In this document: positions 1 to 7,280 of the stretch, piece by piece
Numbering within the stretch: the first letter of the stretch is position 1
Layout: each line of letters starts with the position of its first letter
DNA from: an uncultured Bacteroides sp.
GTDB lineage: Bacteria; Bacteroidota; Bacteroidia; Bacteroidales; Bacteroidaceae
Length of the DNA: 23,889 bases
Direction of reading: 5' to 3'
NCBI GenBank assembly: GCA_900555635.1
Contig: USLU01000080.1
Span: 1-23,889, forward strand
Position numbers and translations under genes: made by a program
Notes under the pieces: generated by a model
What the model was told of the DNA's origin: nothing
Database searches by the model: none
What the model saw: only the letters and a program-made list of their open reading frames with translations

Positions 1-54
1 CGCAAAGATATGGCGGCTAACAACTTATGTCAAGGCGGAAAATAGAATGGTTAC
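1..54. repeat. 54-bp direct repeat, copy 1
   Basis: This copy is identical to positions 133-186 (period 132). Read on the minus strand it contains TTGACA, 19 bases, then TATCTTTG, a match to the Bacteroidales -7 consensus TAnnTTTG. The repeat therefore probably carries a promoter that fires leftward out of the window. What it drives cannot be seen. Confidence 0.9.
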
Positions 55-114
55 GCATAACTGGTAGAGGTCATATACCTCCTGATAGTTTACTTTTTCT
101 TTTGCCATAATCAT
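25..114 (-). CDS. 29-codon ORF fused into the repeat, probably a gene remnant
   Basis: A minus-strand frame starts at ATG 114 (second ATG at 108) and reads MIMAKEKVNYQEVYDLYQLC before entering repeat copy 1, where it stops at 25-27. It lies about 20-30 bases downstream of the TATCTTTG box in repeat copy 2, so it could be transcribed. An AGGAGG-like string lies inside it. I do not recognise the peptide. It looks like the first 18-20 codons of a longer gene cut off by the second repeat copy. It may not be a functional gene. Confidence 0.25.
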   Translation of the reverse strand: MIMAKEKVNYQEVYDLYQLCVTILFSALT

Positions 115-132
115 TTTTGTTAAAGGTTACGG

Positions 133-186
133 CGCAAAGATATGGCGGCTAACAACTTATGTCAAGGCGGAAAATAGAATGGTTAC
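133..186. repeat. 54-bp direct repeat, copy 2
   Basis: This is a perfect copy of positions 1-54. It contains the last codons and the stop of the reverse transcriptase gene, followed on the minus strand by a TATCTTTG promoter box. The promoter would drive the 78-base spacer, which opens a short reading frame at 114. The arrangement suggests recombination or tandem duplication at the 3' end of the RT gene. Confidence 0.9.
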
Positions 187-1744
187 ATTTTATTATTATA
201 TTTTCCATTATATCATTCGTCTCATTTAGCCCCGCTTTAATGCCTTTTAGGAAAAAGTTCCTCTCTTCTTTTGGTAGAATCTTCGTCGATATTAAGAATG
301 CATATTGAGTCCATTTATCAAGAGTATTATAACTTTCTTTTAATGTAGATATCCAACCCGAAAGCTCAACATTATTTGCACTTGCTAATAAAATTTTTCG
401 TTGTTCCTCTTTCGTTGCTTTTTTATATCGCTTTATCAAATTTTGAGTATGGTTTAGTTTGGGGTTTCGGATAAAAAGATTCAACAAGGTAATTTTGAAA
501 TATTCAATATTTGCAATCGAAGAATGATCCAACAAACTTAATATATTCTCTCCTACATCTTTCCAGTCAGAAATGTAATTCTCGGCGCAAGAATTTATAT
601 ATAAACAAACATCATTTAGCGCAGGGATTAATCTATCAATATTATCAATTGAAAACTCAACGGCATGCGGTAATCCTACTTGACTTAGCCTTCTATAAAA
701 CCAACGGATTCTACTGAAATTTGGCTCCTTAGCATCCAAGTATTCCTCAAGTAAAGATACGACATTGTCCTCTGACAAAATAGATAAATGCTCATCAGTT
801 ATATCAGATAACTTAATTCTTGTATAAGCATTTCCTCCAGAGTAAGTGCGAATTACGTCAAGTATGATTTTTTCTTTTTCATTGATAGGGTTGTCCAAAA
901 GCATATCTTGGGTATGATTATAGAAATCAACAATATCATAAATCTTAGTTTTTTCTCTTTGCAAAACAAGTCTTTGCTGCTTGTCTAAAGTATCAGCAAT
1001 ATCATATAAAATACTTTTAGCCTCTAATTCACTATTACAGAAAACAACAATATCATCAACATATCTGATAAATCTATATCCTTTAGCTTTAAGCGTATTA
1101 TCAAATGGGATTAAAGACATTTCTGCTATTAAGTGAGTAGCATGGGGGCCAATCGGAATACCTCTTGACATTTTAGCAGTAACAAGCTCCAATAATGCCA
1201 TTATTTGCTTCTTTATTTGGTTTGGCAAACCGCTTTCTATCAATTGATTTTCGATTATATGATGATATATTTGATTGTAAAAATCGGAAATATCACAATA
1301 CAAAACATAAGGGTAGTTATCATCTATTTCATCTTCATCAATGAGGCAATAACGTTTACATCTATTCCAAAATTCATACCAAGAATTATTCGTTGAATAT
1401 AAAGCCCCATTCGCATTTGGTGAAAATCGGTAGCTTATTGCATTATCAATTCTTCTATTTTCGATATTTTGCCCATATTCATGGATTATAGATAATAAAA
1501 TTATATTATCTATCGGATTCAATTGGGTTGCTAATCTATAAGAAATTTCATCTTTAGGAATTAAGAATCTCCTATGACTATTCCATTTATAATTTGAAAC
1601 ATCTATATTGAGACATGCAGATACGACATCTTCTTTCATTTCTGCAATAATATCAATTTCTATGGGCTTAGGATACAAATCGGTATCACTTTCTCGCAAC
1701 AAATGATTTATTGCCCATCTGATAGAATCTTCTTTTAATTTCAT
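149..1744 (-). CDS. Reverse transcriptase, Abi/DRT-like defence class
   Basis: This 531-residue protein has the core motifs of a reverse transcriptase. Motif A is CDISDFYNQI with the catalytic Asp at 151. RGIPIGP lies at 194-200, where group II intron and retron RTs usually have a Gln (PQG). The YVDD box is at 228-231, followed by a primer-grip-like LQREKTKI near 261-268. Residues 300-531 look all-helical and HEAT-like, with KWTQYAF and LPKEERNFFLKG. There is no intron maturase, endonuclease or retron signature. A long helical tail after the RT core is the layout of AbiA/AbiK and several DRT (UG) proteins, which make DNA during phage defence. It lies 56 bases downstream of the HEPN-like gene on the same strand and probably shares its promoter. 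The final residues are encoded inside a 54-bp direct repeat, so the natural C terminus may have been altered. RT identity is very likely; the subtype is not settled. Confidence 0.88.
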   Translation of the reverse strand: MKLKEDSIRWAINHLLRESDTDLYPKPIEIDIIAEMKEDVVSACLNIDVSNYKWNSHRRFLIPKDEISYRLATQLNPIDNIILLSIIHEYGQNIENRRIDNAISYRFSPNANGALYSTNNSWYEFWNRCKRYCLIDEDEIDDNYPYVLYCDISDFYNQIYHHIIENQLIESGLPNQIKKQIMALLELVTAKMSRGIPIGPHATHLIAEMSLIPFDNTLKAKGYRFIRYVDDIVVFCNSELEAKSILYDIADTLDKQQRLVLQREKTKIYDIVDFYNHTQDMLLDNPINEKEKIILDVIRTYSGGNAYTRIKLSDITDEHLSILSEDNVVSLLEEYLDAKEPNFSRIRWFYRRLSQVGLPHAVEFSIDNIDRLIPALNDVCLYINSCAENYISDWKDVGENILSLLDHSSIANIEYFKITLLNLFIRNPKLNHTQNLIKRYKKATKEEQRKILLASANNVELSGWISTLKESYNTLDKWTQYAFLISTKILPKEERNFFLKGIKAGLNETNDIMENIIIKCNHSIFRLDISC

Positions 1745-1800
1745 ATATTCATTCTTTAATTACAAAGCTTAGCTATAAATTAAAATCATCGAAATAATAA

Positions 1801-2604
1801 TTAAATCGGTGTCGGAGCGACTTCGGGATACTCGATAAATCGTTTACAGACCATGTCTTTTTCAATAAGCTTATTGTCAATGCTTTTGCAGAAGTTAAAA
1901 ATAGTAGTAATAGCATTATTGGTTAGGTCGTAATTCAATGCAATTTTATCGCCTTTCTTTATTGTTACAAGACCGTTGTTCATCTCCTTGAAAACATTAT
2001 CCGCCTTAGATTCATCATGAATTATTGAATGTCTTATTTGCAGATAAATCAATGCCTTATTCTTTAAATCTTCATCAATATCAATCTTAGTATACGATAT
2101 TATCTTGTTCAATAAGGTTGGGGTACTTCTTTCATTTTCTAATCTTCTATAAATTTTCTTTGACATTTCTTTTATTACTACATCGAAAGACCCCGCTTTT
2201 AAGATATCATCAAAAGGAAGAGTATTATCTTTATTACCTGCAATACTATTTAGCAAAGGCATTGGATCGGTTCGAACAAATTCTTCAATGATATTAGTGA
2301 CATAGTTAGCAAAGTATCTGTACAAATCAATAATGGCTTGTTCATTTAGTTTAATTCTTGATGAAGTAAAAGTCCTACTTATATCAATATTTTCACAAGG
2401 TACATTTAATTGAGGGTGCTTATTTTCATCCGTATTTAGAGCTTTCCCGATTGTATAACTTTTATTTTTATTATTCCCGCAAATCGTTTGACTTATCTTC
2501 AAAGAAGCATCCAATAACTGAAGATGCAATTTTAGATTACGGACTTTTCCATCGAAAATTTGCCACGCCTTAGTTTCTGGAAAGGTTTTCTTTTTTTTGC
2601 CCAT
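1801..2604 (-). CDS. HEPN-like protein, candidate RNase effector
   Basis: This 267-residue protein has no signal peptide or membrane segment. The best clue is RHSIIH at 191-196, which fits the R-x4-H catalytic motif of HEPN ribonucleases. It sits at the end of a predicted helix (LIYLQIRHSIIHDE) in a largely helical C-terminal half, as in HEPN-like families of the MAE_28990/MAE_18760 kind. The N terminus is lysine-rich. A TATCTTTG promoter box lies upstream and the RT gene follows 56 bases downstream, so the two are probably co-transcribed. HEPN proteins often act as RNA-cutting toxins in abortive infection, and AbiA carries a HEPN domain fused to its RT. The separate gene here could be a split version of that design. 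The HEPN call rests on one motif plus context and could be wrong. Confidence 0.6.
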   Translation of the reverse strand: MGKKKKTFPETKAWQIFDGKVRNLKLHLQLLDASLKISQTICGNNKNKSYTIGKALNTDENKHPQLNVPCENIDISRTFTSSRIKLNEQAIIDLYRYFANYVTNIIEEFVRTDPMPLLNSIAGNKDNTLPFDDILKAGSFDVVIKEMSKKIYRRLENERSTPTLLNKIISYTKIDIDEDLKNKALIYLQIRHSIIHDESKADNVFKEMNNGLVTIKKGDKIALNYDLTNNAITTIFNFCKSIDNKLIEKDMVCKRFIEYPEVAPTPI

Positions 2605-2627
2605 GGTAATTATTTAAGGATTAGACG

Positions 2628-2635
2628 CAAAGATA
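2628..2635 (-). promoter_or_regulatory. -7 box for the HEPN-RT pair
   Basis: The minus strand reads TATCTTTG, matching TAnnTTTG, 23 bases before the ATG of the HEPN-like gene. No clear TTTG is seen at the expected upstream spacing. Confidence 0.6.
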
Positions 2636-2666
2636 GATATAATACTGAAATATACTTCATTCCGAC

Positions 2667-3221
2667 TTAATTTATATTCCACTCAATCACTAAAAAATTC
2701 TCTTCCGTCAATCCGTTTTTCAATCCTGCTTCGAGCCAATTAATTTGCGTTTGGCGAATAGAATCTTTCTTTTGCCTTTTTGATTCGGCAAAGATAATCT
2801 TGTCATCCTTCCAAGCTACAACATCCCAACAACCTGAAAAGGAATTATCATTCAACAAAGCGACTTTATTCAGCAAATCCATCACCCAAATTTCGTTTAT
2901 CGGACAATTTTCTTGATTAATCAGCTTGTCATCTTTCCATTCTTTCAGAAAAAGCGGATTTTGCTTACCTCTTCCATAAGTACAAACCCAACGAGCTTCC
3001 CACCCTTCTTTTGCAAATAAATCAACTATTGCAAGTTCTGCAAAAGTCGATTTGCTATCAACATTTATCAAGGTCTTTCCTCCAAAAGTATTTTGGATAG
3101 CCTTGCCAGTCCATTTCTCAAAGGAAACATTGCTTTTGGGTATTTGATATTTCTCCTCCTCGATCTCAAATATTTCGATAGAATTTGAGATAAGCGATTT
3201 CGGGTATTCTATTTTATTCAT
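2667..3221 (-). CDS. PD-(D/E)XK nuclease-like protein, VRR-NUC type
   Basis: This 184-residue protein shows the ordered residues of a PD-(D/E)XK nuclease: Glu62 in a helix (FAELAIVDLF), Asp133 (CWDVVAW), then Glu146-x-Lys148 in FAESKRQ. A helix with Asp153, Gln159 and Trp162 follows (KKDSIRQTQINWLEAGL). The ExK-D-Q-xxW pattern is characteristic of VRR-NUC domains, which cut or process DNA. Residues 1-50 are not assigned. The protein has no other recognisable domain, so it may act alone or with a partner. It lies upstream of the HEPN-RT pair on the same strand, 62 bases away, but that pair has its own promoter box, so shared function is only suggested. An alternative is a nuclease linked to the replication initiator or another module of the island. 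Confidence 0.7.
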   Translation of the reverse strand: MNKIEYPKSLISNSIEIFEIEEEKYQIPKSNVSFEKWTGKAIQNTFGGKTLINVDSKSTFAELAIVDLFAKEGWEARWVCTYGRGKQNPLFLKEWKDDKLINQENCPINEIWVMDLLNKVALLNDNSFSGCWDVVAWKDDKIIFAESKRQKKDSIRQTQINWLEAGLKNGLTEENFLVIEWNIN

Positions 3222-3335
3222 CTATCACTTTGTATTCTGCTCTTATTTTCGATTTACAGCATTTTTCATATCGAAAGCGAAGCCGATAAGCCCACGAGGG
3301 CGAAAAGCGAAATTTCAACACGAAAACGACTTGAG

Positions 3336-3357
3336 CGAAAATTTGCGTCAAAATATA
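3336..3357. repeat. 22-bp direct repeat, copy 1
   Basis: It reads CGAAAATTTGCGTC then AAAATATA and matches 3802-3823 with one mismatch. The two copies bracket most of the non-coding region downstream of the replication gene. Confidence 0.75.
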
Positions 3358-3801
3358 CTTCGTAAACCTACCTTCTAAGGCTTCGTTTCACTCAGCCTTA
3401 GAAATATGCCCAACCTCCAATAAATTAGATGCCCTATAAAGCCAGCTTCACATTTCGGTACTCCTACTTTCGATTACAGAGATAAAAGCTCAACGAAGTG
3501 CAAACAATATACTGTACCATCATTTTATAAGTCTTTGCGTTTAGATTTTCACAGAAGTATTATATTATCTGGGTAGACCTTTGTTATTCAACTCCAATTA
3601 TAGAAACTTATCTTTGCGATTCTCTGCGGTTCTTAGTTATTCGATTGCGTTTAGAAGCAAATAATAACGATACGCAAACGGATAGTTTATTAGTTTGGGA
3701 GAACTGTACATCCTCAATAGTATTTCTATTTGTCTCTGTCAGTGATTATTTATTAATCGTAATATGACAATTTATATTTTGGAACTGCGAAATCGAAAAA
3801 C

Positions 3802-3823
3802 CGAAAATTTGCGTCAAAGTATA
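3802..3823. repeat. 22-bp direct repeat, copy 2
   Basis: It matches 3336-3357 except for one base (A to G near the 3' end) and lies 28 bases beyond the stop of the replication gene. Confidence 0.75.
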
Positions 3824-3850
3824 TAATACTCTTTTATATTGTCTATGTAC

Positions 3851-4930
3851 TTACTTCTTCTGCTTATTAAGTAGAGAAATACCCCATAAATTTCGTATTA
3901 ATATGGGTAAATCAAGGTTAATCTGCTTACTTTTTCCGATTAGGTATTTTGCGACATCCACTCTTAGGTTGTATTTGTTATAGATTTTCTTGTCATAATA
4001 CTTATCCAAAATCTCGCAGATAGAAGTGAAAGCCTTGCTTTTTGCACTCTTTGTACTTTTTAAAGTAGAGGCGTTTGACATATATGAATCCTGGTAAGCA
4101 TCTACAAAATCAAAAAATCCTAAGTCTTCCAATCCGAATACGATTTCTTTTTCTTTTTCAGAAAGTTCAGCTTCATTATACTTCAAACTATTATAAACGA
4201 CAATACGACTAATCTCTTTTGTCCAAAAATTATATAATTCAGAATAGCAGTTTATTAAATCTCCTATTGTTCTGATATGATCCATTCCTCTATTTTTAAA
4301 AGCTCTATGAGTTTTTAAGGTAAATTCTATCCGTAAGTGATGAATTCCTTTCACCTTTAATTTATCGAATGACTTCTTTTTGAGGATTCTTTTTTCTTCT
4401 GAGAACGTATGAGCCGCAATTTCATCATCTTTCACATAGAGCTTGAGAAGTCTGTCAGCTCCATTAAAATAAAGTGTACCTTTTTCAATATAATCATCAA
4501 TTCTTTTATAATGAGCGTAATCAACAATCATAGGTAAAATATCAATAGCTTGAATTCGGGTTCTGATATTTGCCCCTACTTCACATTGCGTAAATTTTGC
4601 TCGTTTTAATTCTTCAAAAGGAATATTTAAGTCATTTGCTATGCCTTTCAAAGTCTGAATAAATTTGCTTTGCGGCATATCTAATAGGGTCACTCTATTG
4701 TAACTCCTTTTACGAAGACTCCCCGTCAAGGTTACAGTCTTAGTGTCTTTATTATAGCTAACTTTTAGATAATGCTTCTCCGAACCACTATTGTTATACA
4801 GTCGAAAATTATCATAATCATATTTTTCATTATCAGGATTCTTTATAAGTTTTCGAGGTTTGACTTTGCGACATTTCTTATTCAAGTCTCCCGAAAAATT
4901 GCTCAAAATGATTTTTATATTATCTACCAT
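3851..4930 (-). CDS. Rolling-circle replication initiator, phage gene II/X family
   Basis: This 359-residue protein follows the order of the filamentous-phage gpII/gpX (Phage_CRI) replication proteins. An N-terminal strand has TLTGSLRKRSYNRV (about 68-81), equivalent to the family's GSLxK..N motif. A helix follows, then AKFTQCEVGANI (about 111-122), matching the family's DvG-nf strand. Next come YFNGADRLLKLYVKDDEI, like the family's lkxYdKxxE, and HLRIEFTLK, like its LRiE strand. Such proteins nick one strand at a double-strand origin and start rolling-circle replication. A minus-strand TATCTTTG at 4953-4960 lies 22 bases before the ATG, overlapping the end of the upstream gene. No phage coat, Zot-like or relaxase gene is visible, so this is probably the replication gene of an integrative element. 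The catalytic Tyr cannot be picked by eye. Confidence 0.68.
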   Translation of the reverse strand: MVDNIKIILSNFSGDLNKKCRKVKPRKLIKNPDNEKYDYDNFRLYNNSGSEKHYLKVSYNKDTKTVTLTGSLRKRSYNRVTLLDMPQSKFIQTLKGIANDLNIPFEELKRAKFTQCEVGANIRTRIQAIDILPMIVDYAHYKRIDDYIEKGTLYFNGADRLLKLYVKDDEIAAHTFSEEKRILKKKSFDKLKVKGIHHLRIEFTLKTHRAFKNRGMDHIRTIGDLINCYSELYNFWTKEISRIVVYNSLKYNEAELSEKEKEIVFGLEDLGFFDFVDAYQDSYMSNASTLKSTKSAKSKAFTSICEILDKYYDKKIYNKYNLRVDVAKYLIGKSKQINLDLPILIRNLWGISLLNKQKK

Positions 4931-4952
4931 ACTATCTTCGGATTATAAGCCC

Positions 4953-4960
4953 CAAAGATA
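4953..4960 (-). promoter_or_regulatory. -7 box for the replication gene
   Basis: The minus strand reads TATCTTTG in the 34-base gap before the replication gene, giving a predicted leader of only about 10-20 bases. The gene can thus be expressed independently of the gene upstream. Confidence 0.55.
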
Positions 4961-4964
4961 CAAA

Positions 4965-6647
4965 TTATAGAGCTACTAACCTCTCAAGCATCACTTTATA
5001 ATAAGAATCTGCGTATAAATCATTCCAAACGTCTCCGATAAATATATTTAGGCAGTCATCTATCTTTTCGAGGTCGGGGCGATTTACGCTTGAGAACATT
5101 ATTTTTTCGTCCGAACTGAATGAATTCAACTTGTCTATTTTCTTGCTAACCAAATTTATATCGGTAGTATTTGAAACTTGGGCGGCAACTGTCTTATTAT
5201 GGCTATTTGCCCCCAATATATCAACATCGGCATAATTTCCTCCTGTCCTAATTATTTGATAGCAGATTTGATACGATTCATTTGCGAATCGTGAACGTAA
5301 CCATTCAGTACACATTACTTCAATCGCTGAATCAGTCATTAAAGATAAATCTAACGGATATTTAACTCCGTAATAAATGCTGTAGATAGCACTTTTTCTC
5401 TGGTTTACAGCACTAATGGTTACTTGTTGCGGTATTATACTCTTTATAATCGGATAAGTTTTTAAATCAATGCTCTCAAATTCTTCGCTCCAATTCGGAG
5501 TACAATAAACGCTTTTCATCTTTAAGCAATATAAAGTAAATCCGTCTCCTTTCTTGCAAAACATTTCTGAATCCTTCTTTATCAATCCTATTTTCGGATA
5601 CTTCCCAAGAAAGGAAGCTATAACAATAACATCTTGCTCTTTAACCAAATCAACAAGACTTACAAAACGCTGAATATAGGGCAACTTGTTATTATACGGA
5701 GGATTATTGCCGTTTATCAAAGCATCAAAATATTCTTGGTCTTCCGTTTGTTCATCTTGAATACAAATAGAAACAATATTATTCTCATACAAATATTCCA
5801 ACTCGGAAGCTGATTTTTCGGTGTAGTTACAACGTACCAAATAGATAGGCTCCTCAAATAGCGGTTCATCCAGCCAAAGAACTCGGATTATCTTTTCCGC
5901 AAACTCAAATAGCCGTTCTTTTCTAAGCTCTGCATTTGCTTTCAATAATTCGTGGTCTTCAATGGGAAGGTATTTCTTAATAAAGACATTTGCTATTTGC
6001 GTTGCCGGCATTTGCAAGGAAGGCAGCCAATATCGGATATTATTATTCCGAATATCGGGAATCAAAACATCTTTGAACCAAGAATATAACTCAACATATT
6101 TCCATTGAGGTTGAGAACTTTCTCTTTCGTCTTTATCTTGTAATTGCTTACTTATATCTTTCCCAAAATCAATGCCTATAACAGAGCTTAGAACGAAATA
6201 ATCTTGGGAGTTTTCAATATACGCAATCAATAAATCTCTGATAGCGAACCTTTCTTTTATCGCAATAACAAAAGCGTTTGTCGCATCTTGAAGTCTCTTT
6301 GGCTCGTTTTCTTCATCATAGAAATTTTTTATCAGTTTTTTGACTTTGGGCGAATAAGAGCCACTTTCAAGTACTTCATCTAAGATTGTACGAGAATACA
6401 AATTGAGGGTGTCAATTATTTCATTCTTTCTAACCTTATCCGTTGCCGCATCTTTTCCTTGCAAATAATCATCTACCACCTCTTTTAGGCTATAATCTGC
6501 GTATATAATCTTCGCAAGAACTTCTATTCTCGTTTCTACTCCAACTTGGTTTGCCTCATTGGAATAAGCCTGGAATAAGGCTTTGGGCTTAATTGTTATG
6601 CCTAACTCTTCAAAAGGATTTTTTTTCATATCGCTGCTATTGTTCAA
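4965..6647 (-). CDS. Large protein with predicted C-terminal restriction-endonuclease-like domain
   Basis: I do not recognise this 560-residue protein as a whole. Residues 440-500 resemble an Mrr-like nuclease core: Glu443 and Glu448 in a helix (AIEVMCTEWLRSRF), then GGNYADVDILG with Asp476, then VAAQVS with Gln490. The Gln takes the place of the usual Glu of ExK, and the Lys is also replaced (QVS). Residues 340-383 (ASFLGKYPKIGLIKKDSEMF and following) look like a small beta-barrel, possibly PUA/EVE-like, the type that reads modified bases. This is a weak resemblance. The N-terminal 330 residues look helical. A TATATTTG box at 6671-6678 precedes the gene. It is divergent from an XRE regulator, so it is probably repressed by it, as many restriction or defence genes are. 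A nuclease role is an inference. Confidence 0.5.
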   Translation of the reverse strand: MNNSSDMKKNPFEELGITIKPKALFQAYSNEANQVGVETRIEVLAKIIYADYSLKEVVDDYLQGKDAATDKVRKNEIIDTLNLYSRTILDEVLESGSYSPKVKKLIKNFYDEENEPKRLQDATNAFVIAIKERFAIRDLLIAYIENSQDYFVLSSVIGIDFGKDISKQLQDKDERESSQPQWKYVELYSWFKDVLIPDIRNNNIRYWLPSLQMPATQIANVFIKKYLPIEDHELLKANAELRKERLFEFAEKIIRVLWLDEPLFEEPIYLVRCNYTEKSASELEYLYENNIVSICIQDEQTEDQEYFDALINGNNPPYNNKLPYIQRFVSLVDLVKEQDVIVIASFLGKYPKIGLIKKDSEMFCKKGDGFTLYCLKMKSVYCTPNWSEEFESIDLKTYPIIKSIIPQQVTISAVNQRKSAIYSIYYGVKYPLDLSLMTDSAIEVMCTEWLRSRFANESYQICYQIIRTGGNYADVDILGANSHNKTVAAQVSNTTDINLVSKKIDKLNSFSSDEKIMFSSVNRPDLEKIDDCLNIFIGDVWNDLYADSYYKVMLERLVAL

Positions 6648-6670
6648 TTAGATATAAATTTCAAATTGGA

Positions 6671-6760
6671 CAAATATAGCAACAATTAACAAGAAAACCG
6701 CATATATGCGAACGTTATTTATGCGGTTACATAGATGCGGAGTTAGACGTAAATTCGCAT
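6671..6760. promoter_or_regulatory. Divergent promoter and operator array
   Basis: The minus-strand box TATATTTG (6671-6678) serves the 560-residue gene. A perfect 12-bp palindrome CGCATATATGCG lies at 6699-6710. ATGCGG recurs at 6721-6726 and 6735-6740, and the inverted form CGCAT at 6756-6760, next to the XRE start. Four related ATGCG sites between divergent genes look like binding sites for the neighbouring XRE protein. Confidence 0.55.
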
Positions 6761-6765
6761 AAAAT

Positions 6766-7008
6766 ATGATTAGTAAGAAGTCTCAAATATCGGAAGATAG
6801 CCGTTTGGCTGCAATAGGCAATCGCATTCGCACTCTAAGGAAGGCGAATACAAATCTTAGTGCCGAAGATTTTGCCAATGAAAAAGGATTTGACCGTGTT
6901 CAATACTCCCGAATTGAGAACGGAGCCAACATTACAATGAAAACGCTTCTAAAGGTCGTAGATGCTCATGATATGACAATGGAAGAGTTCTTCCGTGACC
7001 TGATATAG
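6766..7008 (+). CDS. XRE-family transcriptional regulator
   Basis: This 80-residue protein is almost entirely one XRE/Cro helix-turn-helix domain. It has GNRIRTLRK (about 18-26), then SAEDFANEKGFDRVQYSRIENG (helices 2-3, with YSRIENG as the recognition helix end), then TLLKVVDAHDMTMEEFF. It binds DNA as a small repressor-like protein and has no other domain. It is divergent from the putative nuclease gene, with an ATGCG-repeat array between them that ends six bases before this ATG, which suggests autorepression. It ends four bases before the convergent small membrane gene. Family identity is very likely; the target is inferred from position. Confidence 0.9.
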   Translation: MISKKSQISEDSRLAAIGNRIRTLRKANTNLSAEDFANEKGFDRVQYSRIENGANITMKTLLKVVDAHDMTMEEFFRDLI

Positions 7009-7012
7009 AAAA

Positions 7013-7273
7013 TTACCCACGCATCAATTTTAGATATTCTTCATCTTTCAGTAATCTTTCCCTTCTTTTTTCTTCGGTTTCTCCAATACAAGAAAGCAAT
7101 ATTATGCTAATAAGCGGAGTCAAGCAAAGAGAGAAATATATCCAATAAAAAGTGCTTCTTCCATTTTTGCAAGCCATTTCATAGACATAATAGAATAGTA
7201 TCAAGGCGTTTGCAATGATTGCTATTATTACCAAGACCGCTAAAAAACCGATGGAGTTGAATTCAGTTTGCAT
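7013..7273 (-). CDS. Small two-helix membrane protein
   Basis: This 86-residue protein has two hydrophobic segments, about residues 8-30 (FLAVLVIIAIIANALILFYY) and 44-62. A short loop with CKNGRSTFYW joins them, and a charged tail (EEKRRERLLKDEEYLKLM) follows. No enzyme motif is present. It lies eight bases after the integrase gene on the same strand, so it is probably the last gene of the integrase operon. The loop motif K-x-GR-x-x-x-x-W before the second helix also occurs in the membrane protein at 14755-15348 inside the IS1595 transposon, which suggests one family carried by two mobile elements. Function is unknown. Confidence 0.65.
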   Translation of the reverse strand: MQTEFNSIGFLAVLVIIAIIANALILFYYVYEMACKNGRSTFYWIYFSLCLTPLISIILLSCIGETEEKRRERLLKDEEYLKLMRG

Positions 7274-7280
7274 AGTAGTA

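Larger units (their letters stand above)
3222..3850. other. 629-base non-coding region with repeats and hairpins
   Basis: No convincing gene lies here. The region has many short GCGAAA/CGAAAA strings around 3270-3345, a 22-base direct repeat (3336-3357 and 3802-3823), and a perfect 7-bp hairpin CTAAGGC/GCCTTAG at 3375-3381 and 3395-3401. It also has a TTGCGT/ACGCAA inverted pair near 3645-3675 and a plus-strand TATCTTTG at 3609-3616. It sits directly after the gene II/X-type replication gene and before the nuclease-HEPN-RT block. It could hold the rolling-circle origin, a structured RNA (some defence RTs need one), or both. None of this is proven by the sequence. Confidence 0.5.

Noticed and set aside
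1..1744. Diversity-generating retroelement (RT with template and variable repeats)
   Set aside because: The two 54-bp copies are identical, with no adenine-directed differences, and neither lies in the end of a target gene of the usual kind. The RT also has a long helical tail that DGR RTs lack.
149..1744. Group II intron or retron RT
   Set aside because: No maturase/endonuclease domain, no domain V-like RNA and no recognisable msr/msd region were seen; the PQG box is replaced by PIG.
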